Source: Flavisolibacter sp. (GTDB lineage Bacteria > Bacteroidota > Bacteroidia > Chitinophagales > Chitinophagaceae). Taken from it: 34,429 nucleotides of DNA. The notes beneath the pieces are model-generated. The model did not search any database, was not told the DNA's origin, and saw nothing but the letters and a program-made list of their open reading frames with translations. The DNA is taken from assembly GCA_028288675.1 (NCBI GenBank), contig JAQBNG010000053.1:1-34429 (forward strand). The letters run 5' to 3'. The translations under genes and the position numbers were made by a program. The number at the start of each line of letters is the position of its first letter. The first letter of the stretch is position 1. This document shows positions 8,421 to 16,433 of the stretch, in pieces.

Positions 8421-8879
8421 GTTTCGGGTTTCGGGTTCTTTATTGTAACATTCTTTTTATGGCAACCATTACTCGCTTTGAAGATTTAGAAATTTGGTTA
8501 TCGGCCAGGGAGTTTGCAAAAGCAATATTTCAGACTTATACATCTTCTGAAAAATTCAATAAAGATTTTGAATTAAAGAATCAAATTAATTCTTCTTCAG
8601 GTTCTGTTATGGATAATATTGCCGAAGGCTTTGAAAGAGGCAGCAGAAATGAATTTGTCAATTTTTTATCCTTTGGCAAAGCATCTGCCGCAGAATCAAA
8701 ATCTCAACTTTATCGAGCCTTGGATCGTATTTACATATCGCAAAATGAATTTGAAAGTTTATATTTAAAAGCAGATACGGTTTGCAAAAAAATTGGTGCT
8801 TTCATGAAATATTTAAACAGTACAGACCACCAAGGAAGCAAGTTTAAAAACAGAACGGCCCCAACCCGAAACCCGAAAC
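8421..8879. mobile_element. Putative heptad-ended element carrying a four-helix-bundle protein gene
   Basis: A 17-bp perfect inverted repeat encloses the four-helix-bundle gene: GTTTCGGGTTTCGGGTT at 8421-8437 and its exact complement at 8863-8879. Each arm is a tandem 7-bp repeat (GTTTCGG twice on the left; CCGAAAC, CCGAAAC, CCTAAAC on the right). The right arm continues degenerately to about 8893 (CACAAAT). The stop and last residues of the protein (TRNPKP) are encoded in the right arm. Proteins of this family are known from intervening sequences in 23S rRNA, whose ends pair into a stem. This copy sits between protein genes. No target-site duplication was identified. Confidence 0.55.
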
Positions 8880-8884
8880 CCTAA
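8459..8884 (+). CDS. Four-helix-bundle protein (23S rRNA intervening-sequence protein family)
   Basis: The ATG at 8459 gives 141 aa starting MATITRFEDLEIWLSAREFA, the typical opening of the family (TIGR02436-like). The frame is open further upstream to 8417, but that extension translates the left heptad arm and is not credible as protein. The conserved core NINSSSGSVMDNIAEGFERGSRNEFVNFLSFGKASAAESKSQLYRA is visible as NIAEGFERGS at about 58-67 and FGKASAAESKSQL at about 77-89. The protein is expected to fold as four helices and assemble as a pentamer. Its function is unknown. The C-terminal tail NRTAPTRNPKP is unstructured and encoded by the inverted repeat. It lies in an independent element rather than an operon: SDR upstream, DUF62 enzyme downstream. 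Confidence 0.85.
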   Translation: MATITRFEDLEIWLSAREFAKAIFQTYTSSEKFNKDFELKNQINSSSGSVMDNIAEGFERGSRNEFVNFLSFGKASAAESKSQLYRALDRIYISQNEFESLYLKADTVCKKIGAFMKYLNSTDHQGSKFKNRTAPTRNPKP

Positions 8885-8898
8885 ACCACAAATTACTC

Positions 8899-9726
8899 AT
8901 GCCTTTAGTTACCCTAACATCAGACATCGGCGAGCAGGATTATCTTGCTGGTGCAGTAAAGGGAAGACTGTTGCGCATTAACCCGGAGTTTCAGATTATC
9001 GACATTACTCATAAACTTTCCCCCTTTAATTATCCGCAGGCATCTTATGTATGCCGCAATGCCATTAAAAATTTTCCCGAGTTTACTTATCATATCATAT
9101 TGGTAAACCTGTTTGAAACAAAGCCGGAACAACTACTGTTTGCATTTTATAAAGACCAGTATATTATCTGTGCCGACAATGGCTTGCTAAGTATGATCAT
9201 CGAAGAAAAGCCGGAAATGGTTATTGGTATTCCGCTTGAAAAAAGCGCCATCAAAAACACGCTGTATTGTATGGATGTGGCAGGCAAAGCCATTACTCAA
9301 TTAACCAATGGAGAGCCGGTACAAAATATAGGTATTCCCGATCCGCCTTACCTTGAAAAGCACCCCCTGCGGCCAACACTTGGAGAAGATTGGATAGAAG
9401 GACAGATCATTTTCATCGACAATTTCGAGAACGTGATCGTCAACATTACACAAGACCAGTTTGAACGCCAGCGCAGGGGCCGGAAATTTAAAATTATGTT
9501 TCGCCGCGATGAAATTATCGAGCGCATCAGCGGTTCTTATGCCGATGTATCGCAGGGCGAAATGCTCGTGCTGTTTAACAGCGCCGGCTACCTGGAAATT
9601 GCCATCAACAAAGGAAATGCCGCCGGCCTGTTTGGCTTAAAAGGCTACAGCGAGAGTAGCCAGGCCATGCCTACTGTTATGCAGGCCCGCTTGTTCTATC
9701 AAACGGTAAAAGTTTTTTTTGAATGA
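8899..9726 (+). CDS. SAM hydroxide adenosyltransferase family protein (DUF62), divergent
   Basis: 275 aa. Two-domain architecture of the S-adenosyl-L-methionine hydroxide adenosyltransferase/chlorinase/fluorinase superfamily. The N-terminus LTSDIGEQDYLAGAVKG corresponds to the TDFG-DxYVG motif, followed by IIDITHKLSPF and CADNGLLSMI (91-100). The C-terminal domain contains the ADNG-partner segment IIFIDNFENVIVNIT (about 169-183) and GSYADVSQGEMLVLFNSAGYLEIAINKGNAA. Family members hydrolyse SAM to adenosine and methionine. Residues 64-80 (YHIILVNLFETKPEQLL) occupy the place of the family's VDPGVGT-R motif but lack the Asp and Arg of the known Asp-Arg-His triad, so activity is uncertain. The gene starts 14 bp after the four-helix-bundle stop. 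Confidence 0.82.
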   Translation: MPLVTLTSDIGEQDYLAGAVKGRLLRINPEFQIIDITHKLSPFNYPQASYVCRNAIKNFPEFTYHIILVNLFETKPEQLLFAFYKDQYIICADNGLLSMIIEEKPEMVIGIPLEKSAIKNTLYCMDVAGKAITQLTNGEPVQNIGIPDPPYLEKHPLRPTLGEDWIEGQIIFIDNFENVIVNITQDQFERQRRGRKFKIMFRRDEIIERISGSYADVSQGEMLVLFNSAGYLEIAINKGNAAGLFGLKGYSESSQAMPTVMQARLFYQTVKVFFE

Positions 9727-9775
9727 CCACCGGAATTGATAATTAGTGAACAGGCATAAAAATGGAGTTTGTTTT

Positions 9776-9880
9776 TTGAACCCGGCGGACGGAATAACTA
9801 TTTAGCTTCTGTTGCAATCTTTGATTTGTTATTTTATTTTCTTCCTGTGGAAGAGAATAAAATAATCACTCTTGTACTTT
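9776..9880 (+). repeat. Intergenic CACTCTTnnA repeat, copy 3
   Basis: GAATAaCTATTTAGCTTcTGTTGCA (9792-9816) matches 24084-24108 with two mismatches. The core CACTCTTGTAC (9867-9877) is followed by TTTCTTATCG, like the complement of the copy at 24373. The middle differs from the other copies and holds the 17-bp hairpin described separately. Confidence 0.5.
9829..9865. terminator. Bidirectional hairpin terminator between convergent genes
   Basis: TTATTTTATTTTCTTCC (9829-9845) and GGAAGAGAATAAAATAA (9849-9865) form a 17-bp stem with one G-U pair and a TGT loop. The A- and T-rich flanks serve as U-tracts on either strand. It lies between the convergent DUF62 and GT39 genes. Confidence 0.6.
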
Positions 9881-9972
9881 CTTATCGCTATGGAACCAAA
9901 CACAAATCATTAATCTATTGTGCATCGTATAATTTGTGTAACTAGTACAAACAATCCGAGTCATCGGTTTCC

Positions 9973-11448
9973 TTATTTTTTATTTCTCTGCCAGATAACA
10001 ATTCTATTCTTCTCATCCTGCTGAAGTATTGTAAACTCTTTATTCATGGTTGTTTTAAAATAGGCATTCTCTCCGCTGTCAGGCGAAAAAAAGCTTAACT
10101 GTTCCCTTTTACTTACAACTACATCCGGCCTTATTCCTTCTAATATATATTTCAATTCTTCTATTGAATTTCTTTGAACATCAAAGTATTTAAAAAGATA
10201 TGACCGGTTGATGTTAGATGGATGCGTTGTACTCTTTGTTAACGGGTACTGATGCAAAAGCCAATACCCGATGTGATAGTCGGCAAAAAAAATCTTTTTG
10301 TTATCCAGGCCCCTGCTTTTTAGTTCATTTACAACTTGAAAGCCCGGGCGGTAATAAAATGTTGAATTCTGACTATAGCTTTTGGCCAGGCGATAATACT
10401 CCACAAGACTTTCAACGCTGATAAGGATGACAAATAAGACCAGGAACCGCCAACGCAATTTGAATTTTCGCTGAATGATTATTCCCACTGCCAACAGTAA
10501 AATAAATGGAAATACTTGTATCAGGTAATGGCCATTTACTATTCCGCTTGAAAAAAAAGTGTATATCGTTCCTAACAAAATAGCAATTGATGCAATTGCG
10601 AGCGGTTTATTTTCTTTCGTTATTTTCTTTATTGACAGGTAGGAAACCAGCAGACCTATCAAAATTATCCACCAGGTTCTTTCTATTTTTTGAAGGAAAG
10701 AATATTGCTGCGCATGGCCATACTCCAGGGGTGCAAGAAATACCGAGTCAATAAAAACGTCCGGTTTCTTCTCCACCAGAAAGGGAATGCTTATCAAAAA
10801 AAAAGGAAGTAATAACCCGAAAAGGAGTATAAGATTTGATTTAAATATTTGTTCAAAAGAATTTTTACGCCAGTTCAATAGCAGGAAACAAACCAGGAGC
10901 GCAACAATTGCATAAGCATAACTCAGCTTACATAGCAAAGCACACCCGAAGCATATTCCGGCTAATAAAGAATAAAGAAGATTTCTTTTTTCAAGAAGGC
11001 ATAACAGCCCCGGCAAAATAAAAAAAACAGCAAGGTGCTCAGACATCAAACCCTGGAGGTTACCTAATTCACTGCTTAATATTATGTAAAGCAAGGCTAC
11101 CAGGAAACCATTTTCTATACGGGTCTTTTGTGCAATTTTCATTAAAAAAAGCGCAGAAGTAAAAACGACCAGCACTCCAAAAAAACGTATCGCTATAAAA
11201 GAGTGCGGAACCACATATTCGATTGCTCCGAAAATATAGAATAGTAAGGGTGGCTTTAGATCCCACAAATGGTCGTAAGGTAAATGCCCGTCAGCAATGC
11301 TTTGCCCCATTAAAATAAAAGTGCTTTCATCAGGGTCGGTGTAATCCCTGAAAAAAAACGGCAGTCGGATAAATAAAGTGGTAAGGAACAGGAACAATAC
11401 GGCTACCCAATGAGCATGGCTGTTCGTTACAGGATTTTTAAAATTCAT
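9973..11448 (-). CDS. GT39-like polytopic membrane glycosyltransferase
   Basis: 491 aa with about ten or more hydrophobic segments, consistent with a GT-C fold (PMT_2/ArnT-like, family GT39/GT83 type). The first periplasmic loop carries the acidic signature RDYTDPDESTF (about 34-44), then HLPYDHLWDLKPPLLFYIFG (about 55-74), the region where GT-C enzymes place the catalytic Asp and lipid-phosphate contacts. The C-terminal about 110 residues are soluble. It would transfer a sugar from a polyprenyl-phosphate donor to a protein or lipid in the periplasm; donor and acceptor are not deducible. Divergent from the DUF2723 gene across a 279-bp promoter region. Confidence 0.75.
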   Translation of the reverse strand: MNFKNPVTNSHAHWVAVLFLFLTTLFIRLPFFFRDYTDPDESTFILMGQSIADGHLPYDHLWDLKPPLLFYIFGAIEYVVPHSFIAIRFFGVLVVFTSALFLMKIAQKTRIENGFLVALLYIILSSELGNLQGLMSEHLAVFFILPGLLCLLEKRNLLYSLLAGICFGCALLCKLSYAYAIVALLVCFLLLNWRKNSFEQIFKSNLILLFGLLLPFFLISIPFLVEKKPDVFIDSVFLAPLEYGHAQQYSFLQKIERTWWIILIGLLVSYLSIKKITKENKPLAIASIAILLGTIYTFFSSGIVNGHYLIQVFPFILLLAVGIIIQRKFKLRWRFLVLFVILISVESLVEYYRLAKSYSQNSTFYYRPGFQVVNELKSRGLDNKKIFFADYHIGYWLLHQYPLTKSTTHPSNINRSYLFKYFDVQRNSIEELKYILEGIRPDVVVSKREQLSFFSPDSGENAYFKTTMNKEFTILQQDEKNRIVIWQRNKK

Positions 11449-11561
11449 CAGGCAAATTTGAAGCAGGCTGCTATCCCTGCGAAGGCCGCCGAAGATAGTT
11501 TACTAAATAGTAAGCTGACGTTCTCTCTCACATCATCGTGGTATTTATAAGCAATCAAAAT

Positions 11562-11569
11562 CAAATGTA
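11562..11569 (-). promoter_or_regulatory. Putative -7 element for the GT39-like gene
   Basis: On the minus strand this reads TACATTTG, a perfect TAnnTTTG match. TTTTAG about 18 bp upstream is a weak -33. The leader to the ATG at 11448 would be about 105 nt. Confidence 0.4.
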
Positions 11570-11647
11570 AAAAAGCCCGACTGCACTAAAAACTTCAAAT
11601 ACTTAACCCAATCTTTAAACCCTTTCTCTTTAACATTTAGTGTATTC

Positions 11648-11681
11648 TTTTCCCTATAATTTAGCCGCTTCCCTATTTTTG
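11648..11681 (+). promoter_or_regulatory. Promoter for the DUF2723 gene
   Basis: TATTTTTG (11674-11681) matches TAnnTTTG, and TTTT (11648-11651) about 22 bp upstream is a weak -33. The extended string TATTTTTGCAC is identical to the promoter upstream of tRNA-Val. The leader would be about 40 nt. The rest of the 279-bp divergent region shows nothing else recognisable. Confidence 0.45.
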
Positions 11682-11727
11682 CACGTTTCCTGCCAAGGGC
11701 GGGATTTTAAAAGATCAACCACCTTTT

Positions 11728-14700
11728 ATGAACTTTAGAAAAGTCAATAACATTACCGGCTGGGTAGTGTGTGCTATCGCTTCGCTTGTTTATATTTTAA
11801 CTGCCGAAAAAAGTGGTTCCTTCTGGGATACCGGTGAGTTTGTTGCTGCTGCTTATAAAGTGCAAATGCCGCATCCACCGGGTGCACCGCTCTTTGTATT
11901 AATAGGCCGCTTTTTTATTATACTGTTTGGCGGCGGTGGCGATATTGCTGCAAAAGCTGTGAACATCATGAATGCTTTAGCCAGCGGATTCACCGTCTTA
12001 TTTCTTTTCTGGAGCATTACGCATTTTGCCCGCAAACTAACAATAGGTTTCCTCCAGGAGCCCGATAAAGGCCAACTGTTTACGATCATGGGAGCAGGCA
12101 TTATTGGCGGCCTGGCTTATACATTTTCAGATTCATTTTGGTACAGTGCTGTGGAAGGTGAGGTGTATGCGTTCTCTTCTTTTTTTACTGCACTGGCTTT
12201 TTGGGCGATATTGAAATGGGAAAGAGCTGATGAATTGGCAGGCAACGATGCAACACTCCGGGCCCGTGCCGACCGTTGGATCGTGTTTATCTTTTTCTCA
12301 ATGGGTCTCTCAATTGGTGTGCATCTTTTAGGTTTGCTAACTATTCCGGCTATTGTAATGATCTATTATTTCCGCCGGTACAATTATACCCGCTGGGGCG
12401 CTATCTGGGCTTTCCTTATCGGGTGCGTTATCACCGGTTTGGTGCAGGTAGTTATTATTCAGTGGTCAGTTAAAATAGCCGGACGTTTTGATATACTTTT
12501 CGTAAACTCTTTCGGCCTGCCTTTCTTCTCCGGATTTATTTTCTTCTTCTTATTACTGGCAGCACTTCTTTGGGGCGGCCTTTATTATGCGGGTAAAAAA
12601 AATCTGCCGCTGATGCGCCTCGGCGTTTGGTGTTTCATTTTTATGATGTTAGGCTATTCTTCTTATGTAACTCCGTTAGAGCGGTCGAATGCCAATACGG
12701 CTATAGACATGAACAATGTTGACAACCCGATGAACCTTGTGTATTATCTTGGCCGCGATCAATATGGCTCACAGCCAATTTTGATGGGGCCGCATTTTGC
12801 CGCACAGCCTACTGGTGTTACGAAAAAGACAGTGTATTCAAAAGGCAAAAATGCGGAAACAGGCAAAGGGGAGTACATTAGTTACGAAGGCCCAAGTCCT
12901 GATTATGAATATGCCAGCAAAGACATTCAACTCTTTCCAAGAATATGGGATGGCAACGATCCAAACCATGCAAATTTTTATATACAGTGGCTCAACCTGA
13001 ATACCATTGCTGCGCGAAAGCCGGCCATGGTTATGGGTGTTACCGAAGAAGGCGTTCAGGTAATGGAAGAAGGGCAGACACAATACACGTATGCGCTTTC
13101 AAATGACTATGCTGCAAGAGTACAGCGTGGCACGGTAGTACAGCCGGGTCAGCCTGTTGCGGTTCAGATTCCGAAAGTTCAGAATAACATTGAATGGTTT
13201 TTTACCTACCAAATGGGTTTTATGTACTGGCGATATTTTATGTGGAATTTTGCCGGTAAGCAAAACGATGTGCAAGGCTTTGGTAATGTACGTGATGGCA
13301 ACTGGATGACCGGCATTTCGGTTTTGGACGATCTGCGTTTAGGCGATCAGCAAAAAATGCCGGACAGTCTGAAAATAAGTAAGGCAAAAAACAACTTATT
13401 CCTGCTTCCATTTATACTTGGTATCGTCGGTTGCGTCTATCAATTTTTTAAGGCTAGAAAAGACTGGATCGTAACCTTTCTTCTCTTCTTTTTTACCGGC
13501 CTCGCTGTAGTTGTTTATCTCAACCAGGCAGGTGGCCAGCCACGTGAAAGAGATTATGCTTTTGCGGGTTCCTATTATGCCTTTGCCTTTTGGATTGGTT
13601 TATCTGTAGTGGCTTTTGTACGAATGGCCCGCGAGGTGGCTGATAAGATAAGTCTTACCAGCACATTGATCTATGGCGGCATTGCAACCTTTGTGATTTT
13701 ATTCCTGAGCGATATTAACCACTCTAACGGCGGCACATTTACCGCAGCTTTGCTGGGCGCCATTTTATTCGGAGTTGTTACGTTAGCAATCACACTTATC
13801 GTTCGTGCTTTGGGTAAAACCAATTTAAGAACAGCAGCGTTAACTGCTACGGCAATATGCGCTTTGGTTCCGGTACTTATGGCTTCGCAGGAATGGGACG
13901 ACCATGACCGCAGCCAGAAATTATTAGCACCGGATTTAGCAAAAGACTACTTGAACAGTTGTCCCAAGAATGCCATTCTATTTACTTATGGCGATAACGA
14001 TACCTACCCGCTTTGGTATGCGCAGGAAGTTGAAAATGTGCGTCCGGATATACGCATTATCAATACAAGCTTACTGGGAATTGACTGGTATGTAAACCAG
14101 CTCAGGTATAAAATAAATGAAAGCGCACCAATTGATATTCTTTGGACCGAAGACCAGGTGCGGGGACTTTCTTACATCCAGTTAGAAGACCGCCAGCCAC
14201 GGGAAGGTGTATTTGATCTACTGGACATCATGAAAAATTCCATTGGTAAGAACCAGCCAAAGATTTCTTTCTTCCCGGCAGTAAAAACAGTAAGTGTACC
14301 GGTTGATATAGCAGCAGTAAAAGCCAACGGCATTGTTACTGCAAAAGACAGCGTTTTACAACAACTTGTTTTTGACCTTCCGGCAGGAAAAAGTTATTAT
14401 ACGCTTGACCAGCTTACCATGTTAAACATTGTTGCCGCTAATGCCTGGAAGCGTCCTATCTGCTTTACCTCCCCGGATGGCAGCCTCGGTTTTGGAAGCT
14501 ATCTTCGGCAGCAAGGCATGATCTTTCAGCTTACCCCAATTGCCAACTTAACCCGTGGCCGCAGTATGGAAACAGATACTACTGTGAATTTGATGATGAA
14601 TGTTTTCCGCTCTGGAAATGCCAACATACCAGGAGTTTATTTTGATGAAGAAAATCGCAGGCATTTGTTATCTATCCGGTCGGCTTATGCAATGGCTGCG

Positions 14701-15114
14701 TCAAGCCTGGCTGATGAAGGTCGCAAGCAGGAAGCGGTAAATATTCTTGACAGGGCTGAAAAGCAAATTAGTATTAAGAATATGCCTTATGCTATGACAA
14801 GCCGCAACGGGCACAACCAGATTGGCATGTTGTACCTGGAAGCAGCCTATAAAGCAGGCTTTAAAGATTTAGCAGCAAAAGTTAAAGGTGCTCTCATAAA
14901 GGATTTTAACGATCAATTGAAATACTACAGCTACCTGCGTGAGTATAAGGATGAATACTATTATCCGTTGGCGCAGGAAGAAAAAGAAGCACAGGACTAT
15001 TTGAATTATATTAAGCAGTTTGAAGAACAGTACGAAGGGAAGAAGCCAGCACCAGTTCCGGTTCAGGAAATTCCACTGCGGACTGATTCAGCCGATACGT
15101 CACGAAAGCAGTAA
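11728..15114 (+). CDS. DUF2723 family membrane protein (TMEM260-like, putative O-mannosyltransferase)
   Basis: 1128 aa, polytopic. The N-terminal half has many transmembrane helices. Residues about 33-60 carry the family signature WDTGEFVAAAYKVQMPHPPGAPLFVLIGR, whose Asp/Glu and HPPGAP segment mark DUF2723. A large soluble region follows the last helices (from about 720: CPKNAILFTYGDNDTYPLWY, then NVRPDIRIINTSLLGIDWYV) and ends with helical repeats (about 985-1100) and a Pro/Lys-rich tail. The eukaryotic relative TMEM260 is a protein O-mannosyltransferase, so a glycosyltransferase role is likely, but the bacterial substrate is unknown. Bacteroidota members are usually about this length. Monocistronic, with promoter upstream and a strong terminator downstream. 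Confidence 0.85.
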   Translation: MNFRKVNNITGWVVCAIASLVYILTAEKSGSFWDTGEFVAAAYKVQMPHPPGAPLFVLIGRFFIILFGGGGDIAAKAVNIMNALASGFTVLFLFWSITHFARKLTIGFLQEPDKGQLFTIMGAGIIGGLAYTFSDSFWYSAVEGEVYAFSSFFTALAFWAILKWERADELAGNDATLRARADRWIVFIFFSMGLSIGVHLLGLLTIPAIVMIYYFRRYNYTRWGAIWAFLIGCVITGLVQVVIIQWSVKIAGRFDILFVNSFGLPFFSGFIFFFLLLAALLWGGLYYAGKKNLPLMRLGVWCFIFMMLGYSSYVTPLERSNANTAIDMNNVDNPMNLVYYLGRDQYGSQPILMGPHFAAQPTGVTKKTVYSKGKNAETGKGEYISYEGPSPDYEYASKDIQLFPRIWDGNDPNHANFYIQWLNLNTIAARKPAMVMGVTEEGVQVMEEGQTQYTYALSNDYAARVQRGTVVQPGQPVAVQIPKVQNNIEWFFTYQMGFMYWRYFMWNFAGKQNDVQGFGNVRDGNWMTGISVLDDLRLGDQQKMPDSLKISKAKNNLFLLPFILGIVGCVYQFFKARKDWIVTFLLFFFTGLAVVVYLNQAGGQPRERDYAFAGSYYAFAFWIGLSVVAFVRMAREVADKISLTSTLIYGGIATFVILFLSDINHSNGGTFTAALLGAILFGVVTLAITLIVRALGKTNLRTAALTATAICALVPVLMASQEWDDHDRSQKLLAPDLAKDYLNSCPKNAILFTYGDNDTYPLWYAQEVENVRPDIRIINTSLLGIDWYVNQLRYKINESAPIDILWTEDQVRGLSYIQLEDRQPREGVFDLLDIMKNSIGKNQPKISFFPAVKTVSVPVDIAAVKANGIVTAKDSVLQQLVFDLPAGKSYYTLDQLTMLNIVAANAWKRPICFTSPDGSLGFGSYLRQQGMIFQLTPIANLTRGRSMETDTTVNLMMNVFRSGNANIPGVYFDEENRRHLLSIRSAYAMAASSLADEGRKQEAVNILDRAEKQISIKNMPYAMTSRNGHNQIGMLYLEAAYKAGFKDLAAKVKGALIKDFNDQLKYYSYLREYKDEYYYPLAQEEKEAQDYLNYIKQFEEQYEGKKPAPVPVQEIPLRTDSADTSRKQ

Positions 15115-15163
15115 GCTTTCAGGTTGTAACAGGCGGTCAGACAGGCATAAGCCAGGGACTTTA

Positions 15164-15201
15164 AAAGACAAAACCTTCCTAAATGGGAAGGTTTTGTCTT
15201 T
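15164..15201 (+). terminator. Terminator after DUF2723 gene
   Basis: A perfect 16-bp inverted repeat: AAAGACAAAACCTTCC (15164-15179) and GGAAGGTTTTGTCTTT (15186-15201) with a six-base loop. The T-rich 3' arm acts as U-tract. It shows that the open frame upstream of the VWA start is not coding. Confidence 0.8.
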
Positions 15202-15264
15202 CAATCCTGCCAATGAACAAAATCGCATAATTATTGTAGATAGAATAAAACATATAAAACAAGA

Positions 15265-15284
15265 AAGTTGGCAATTGCCAACTT
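15265..15284. promoter_or_regulatory. 20-bp perfect palindrome, candidate operator of the VWA/MoxR genes
   Basis: AAGTTGGCAA followed by its exact complement TTGCCAACTT, with no spacer. It ends 29 bp before the VWA ATG, followed by the AT-rich ACTATAGGATACTTTTAATT that could be the promoter. An even perfect palindrome at this place is the form of a dimeric-repressor operator; no regulator gene is adjacent. Confidence 0.45.
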
Positions 15285-15313
15285 CATACTATAGGATACT
15301 TTTAATTCACAAC

Positions 15314-16411
15314 ATGATTGGTTTCCATTTTTCACATTATGATCCCCGCCAAAGCGGCAAATCGAAGTTTGACCAGTTGCTTGATCTATTCACACAATTG
15401 CTTACCTACACAAGTGGCGATGTGAGTGAAGCTTTGCAATGGTTAAACGAGCTGGATAAAAAATATGAACTCACCGATAACGAATATGGTATGGGTGATT
15501 TTATTGATGAATTGAAAGACAAAGGATTCATCACTGATGATGCGCAAAAAGGCGAAATAAAGATCACGCCGAAAACAGAGCAAAGCATTCGTAAACGCAG
15601 CCTTGAAGAAATTTTTGGAAAGATTAAAAAGACCAGGAGCGGCGACCATCAAACCTACAAACCTGGGTTGGGCGATGAAGTAAGCCCGGATACAAGACCA
15701 TTCCAGTTTGGCGATATGCTGGAGCAAATTGATTTTACAGAATCCATTCGCAATGCACAGATCAATCATGGACTTGATTCTTTCACCATGAACGAAGATG
15801 ATCTGCAGATACGGGAAACCGATTTTAAATCGCAGACATCGACTGTGCTGATGATTGACATTTCTCACTCCATGATCTTGTATGGAGAAGATAGAATTAC
15901 ACCGGCGAAAAAAGTGGCGATGGCTTTAAGTGAGCTGATTACAACAAAGTATCCAAAAGACACTTTAGATATAGTTGTATTTGGTAATGATGCCTGGCCG
16001 GTTGAAATTAAAGACCTCCCCTATTTGCAGGTTGGGCCTTATCATACCAATACGGTTGCAGGATTAGAATTGGCGATGGACACTTTACGACGGCGCAAAA
16101 ATCCGAATAAGCAGATTTTTATGATAACCGATGGCAAGCCGACGTGTTTAAAGATCGGCAAACGGTATTACAAAAACAGTTTCGGATTAGATAGAAAAGT
16201 TACCAGTCGTTGTATAAATCTTGCCGCCCAATGCAAGAAATTAAAAATACCTATCACCACTTTCATGATAGCAACCGACCCTTACCTTCAACGCTTCGTA
16301 CAGGAGTTTACCGAGACCAATAACGGTAAGGCTTACTTCGCATCGCTGGACAAATTAGGCGCCTTTATTTTTAAGGATTTTGAAAGCGGTAAGAGAAAAA
16401 CGGTTTATTAA
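15314..16411 (+). CDS. VWA domain protein (MoxR-associated)
   Basis: 365 aa from the ATG at 15314 (MIGFHFSHYDPRQSGKSKFD). The frame is open back to 15020, but that part crosses the DUF2723 stop and a terminator. Residues about 1-170 are helical and charged with no recognised domain. The von Willebrand A domain begins near 172. Its MIDAS motif is D182-x-S184-x-S186 (MIDISHSM), a Thr lies in GPYHTNT (about 242-248), and Asp273 is in ITDGKPT. It has no signal peptide or membrane helix, so it is probably cytosolic. VWA proteins of this type work with MoxR/Mg-chelatase-like AAA+ ATPases, one of which is encoded 600 bp downstream, in metal insertion or complex assembly. Confidence 0.87.
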   Translation: MIGFHFSHYDPRQSGKSKFDQLLDLFTQLLTYTSGDVSEALQWLNELDKKYELTDNEYGMGDFIDELKDKGFITDDAQKGEIKITPKTEQSIRKRSLEEIFGKIKKTRSGDHQTYKPGLGDEVSPDTRPFQFGDMLEQIDFTESIRNAQINHGLDSFTMNEDDLQIRETDFKSQTSTVLMIDISHSMILYGEDRITPAKKVAMALSELITTKYPKDTLDIVVFGNDAWPVEIKDLPYLQVGPYHTNTVAGLELAMDTLRRRKNPNKQIFMITDGKPTCLKIGKRYYKNSFGLDRKVTSRCINLAAQCKKLKIPITTFMIATDPYLQRFVQEFTETNNGKAYFASLDKLGAFIFKDFESGKRKTVY

Positions 16412-16433
16412 TATACAACAGCAACCTTTTTAT

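Noticed and set aside
8417-8458. Longer start for the four-helix-bundle protein
   Set aside because: The extra 14 codons translate the left heptad arm, while family members begin at the position of the ATG at 8459.
12797-13083. Short ORFs in other frames inside the DUF2723 gene
   Set aside because: Shadow frames of a well-supported long gene with no independent features.
15020-15313. Upstream extension of the VWA reading frame
   Set aside because: It overlaps the 3' end of the DUF2723 gene and runs through a 16-bp-stem terminator and a 20-bp palindrome; the MIGFHF start at 15314 is the first credible one.
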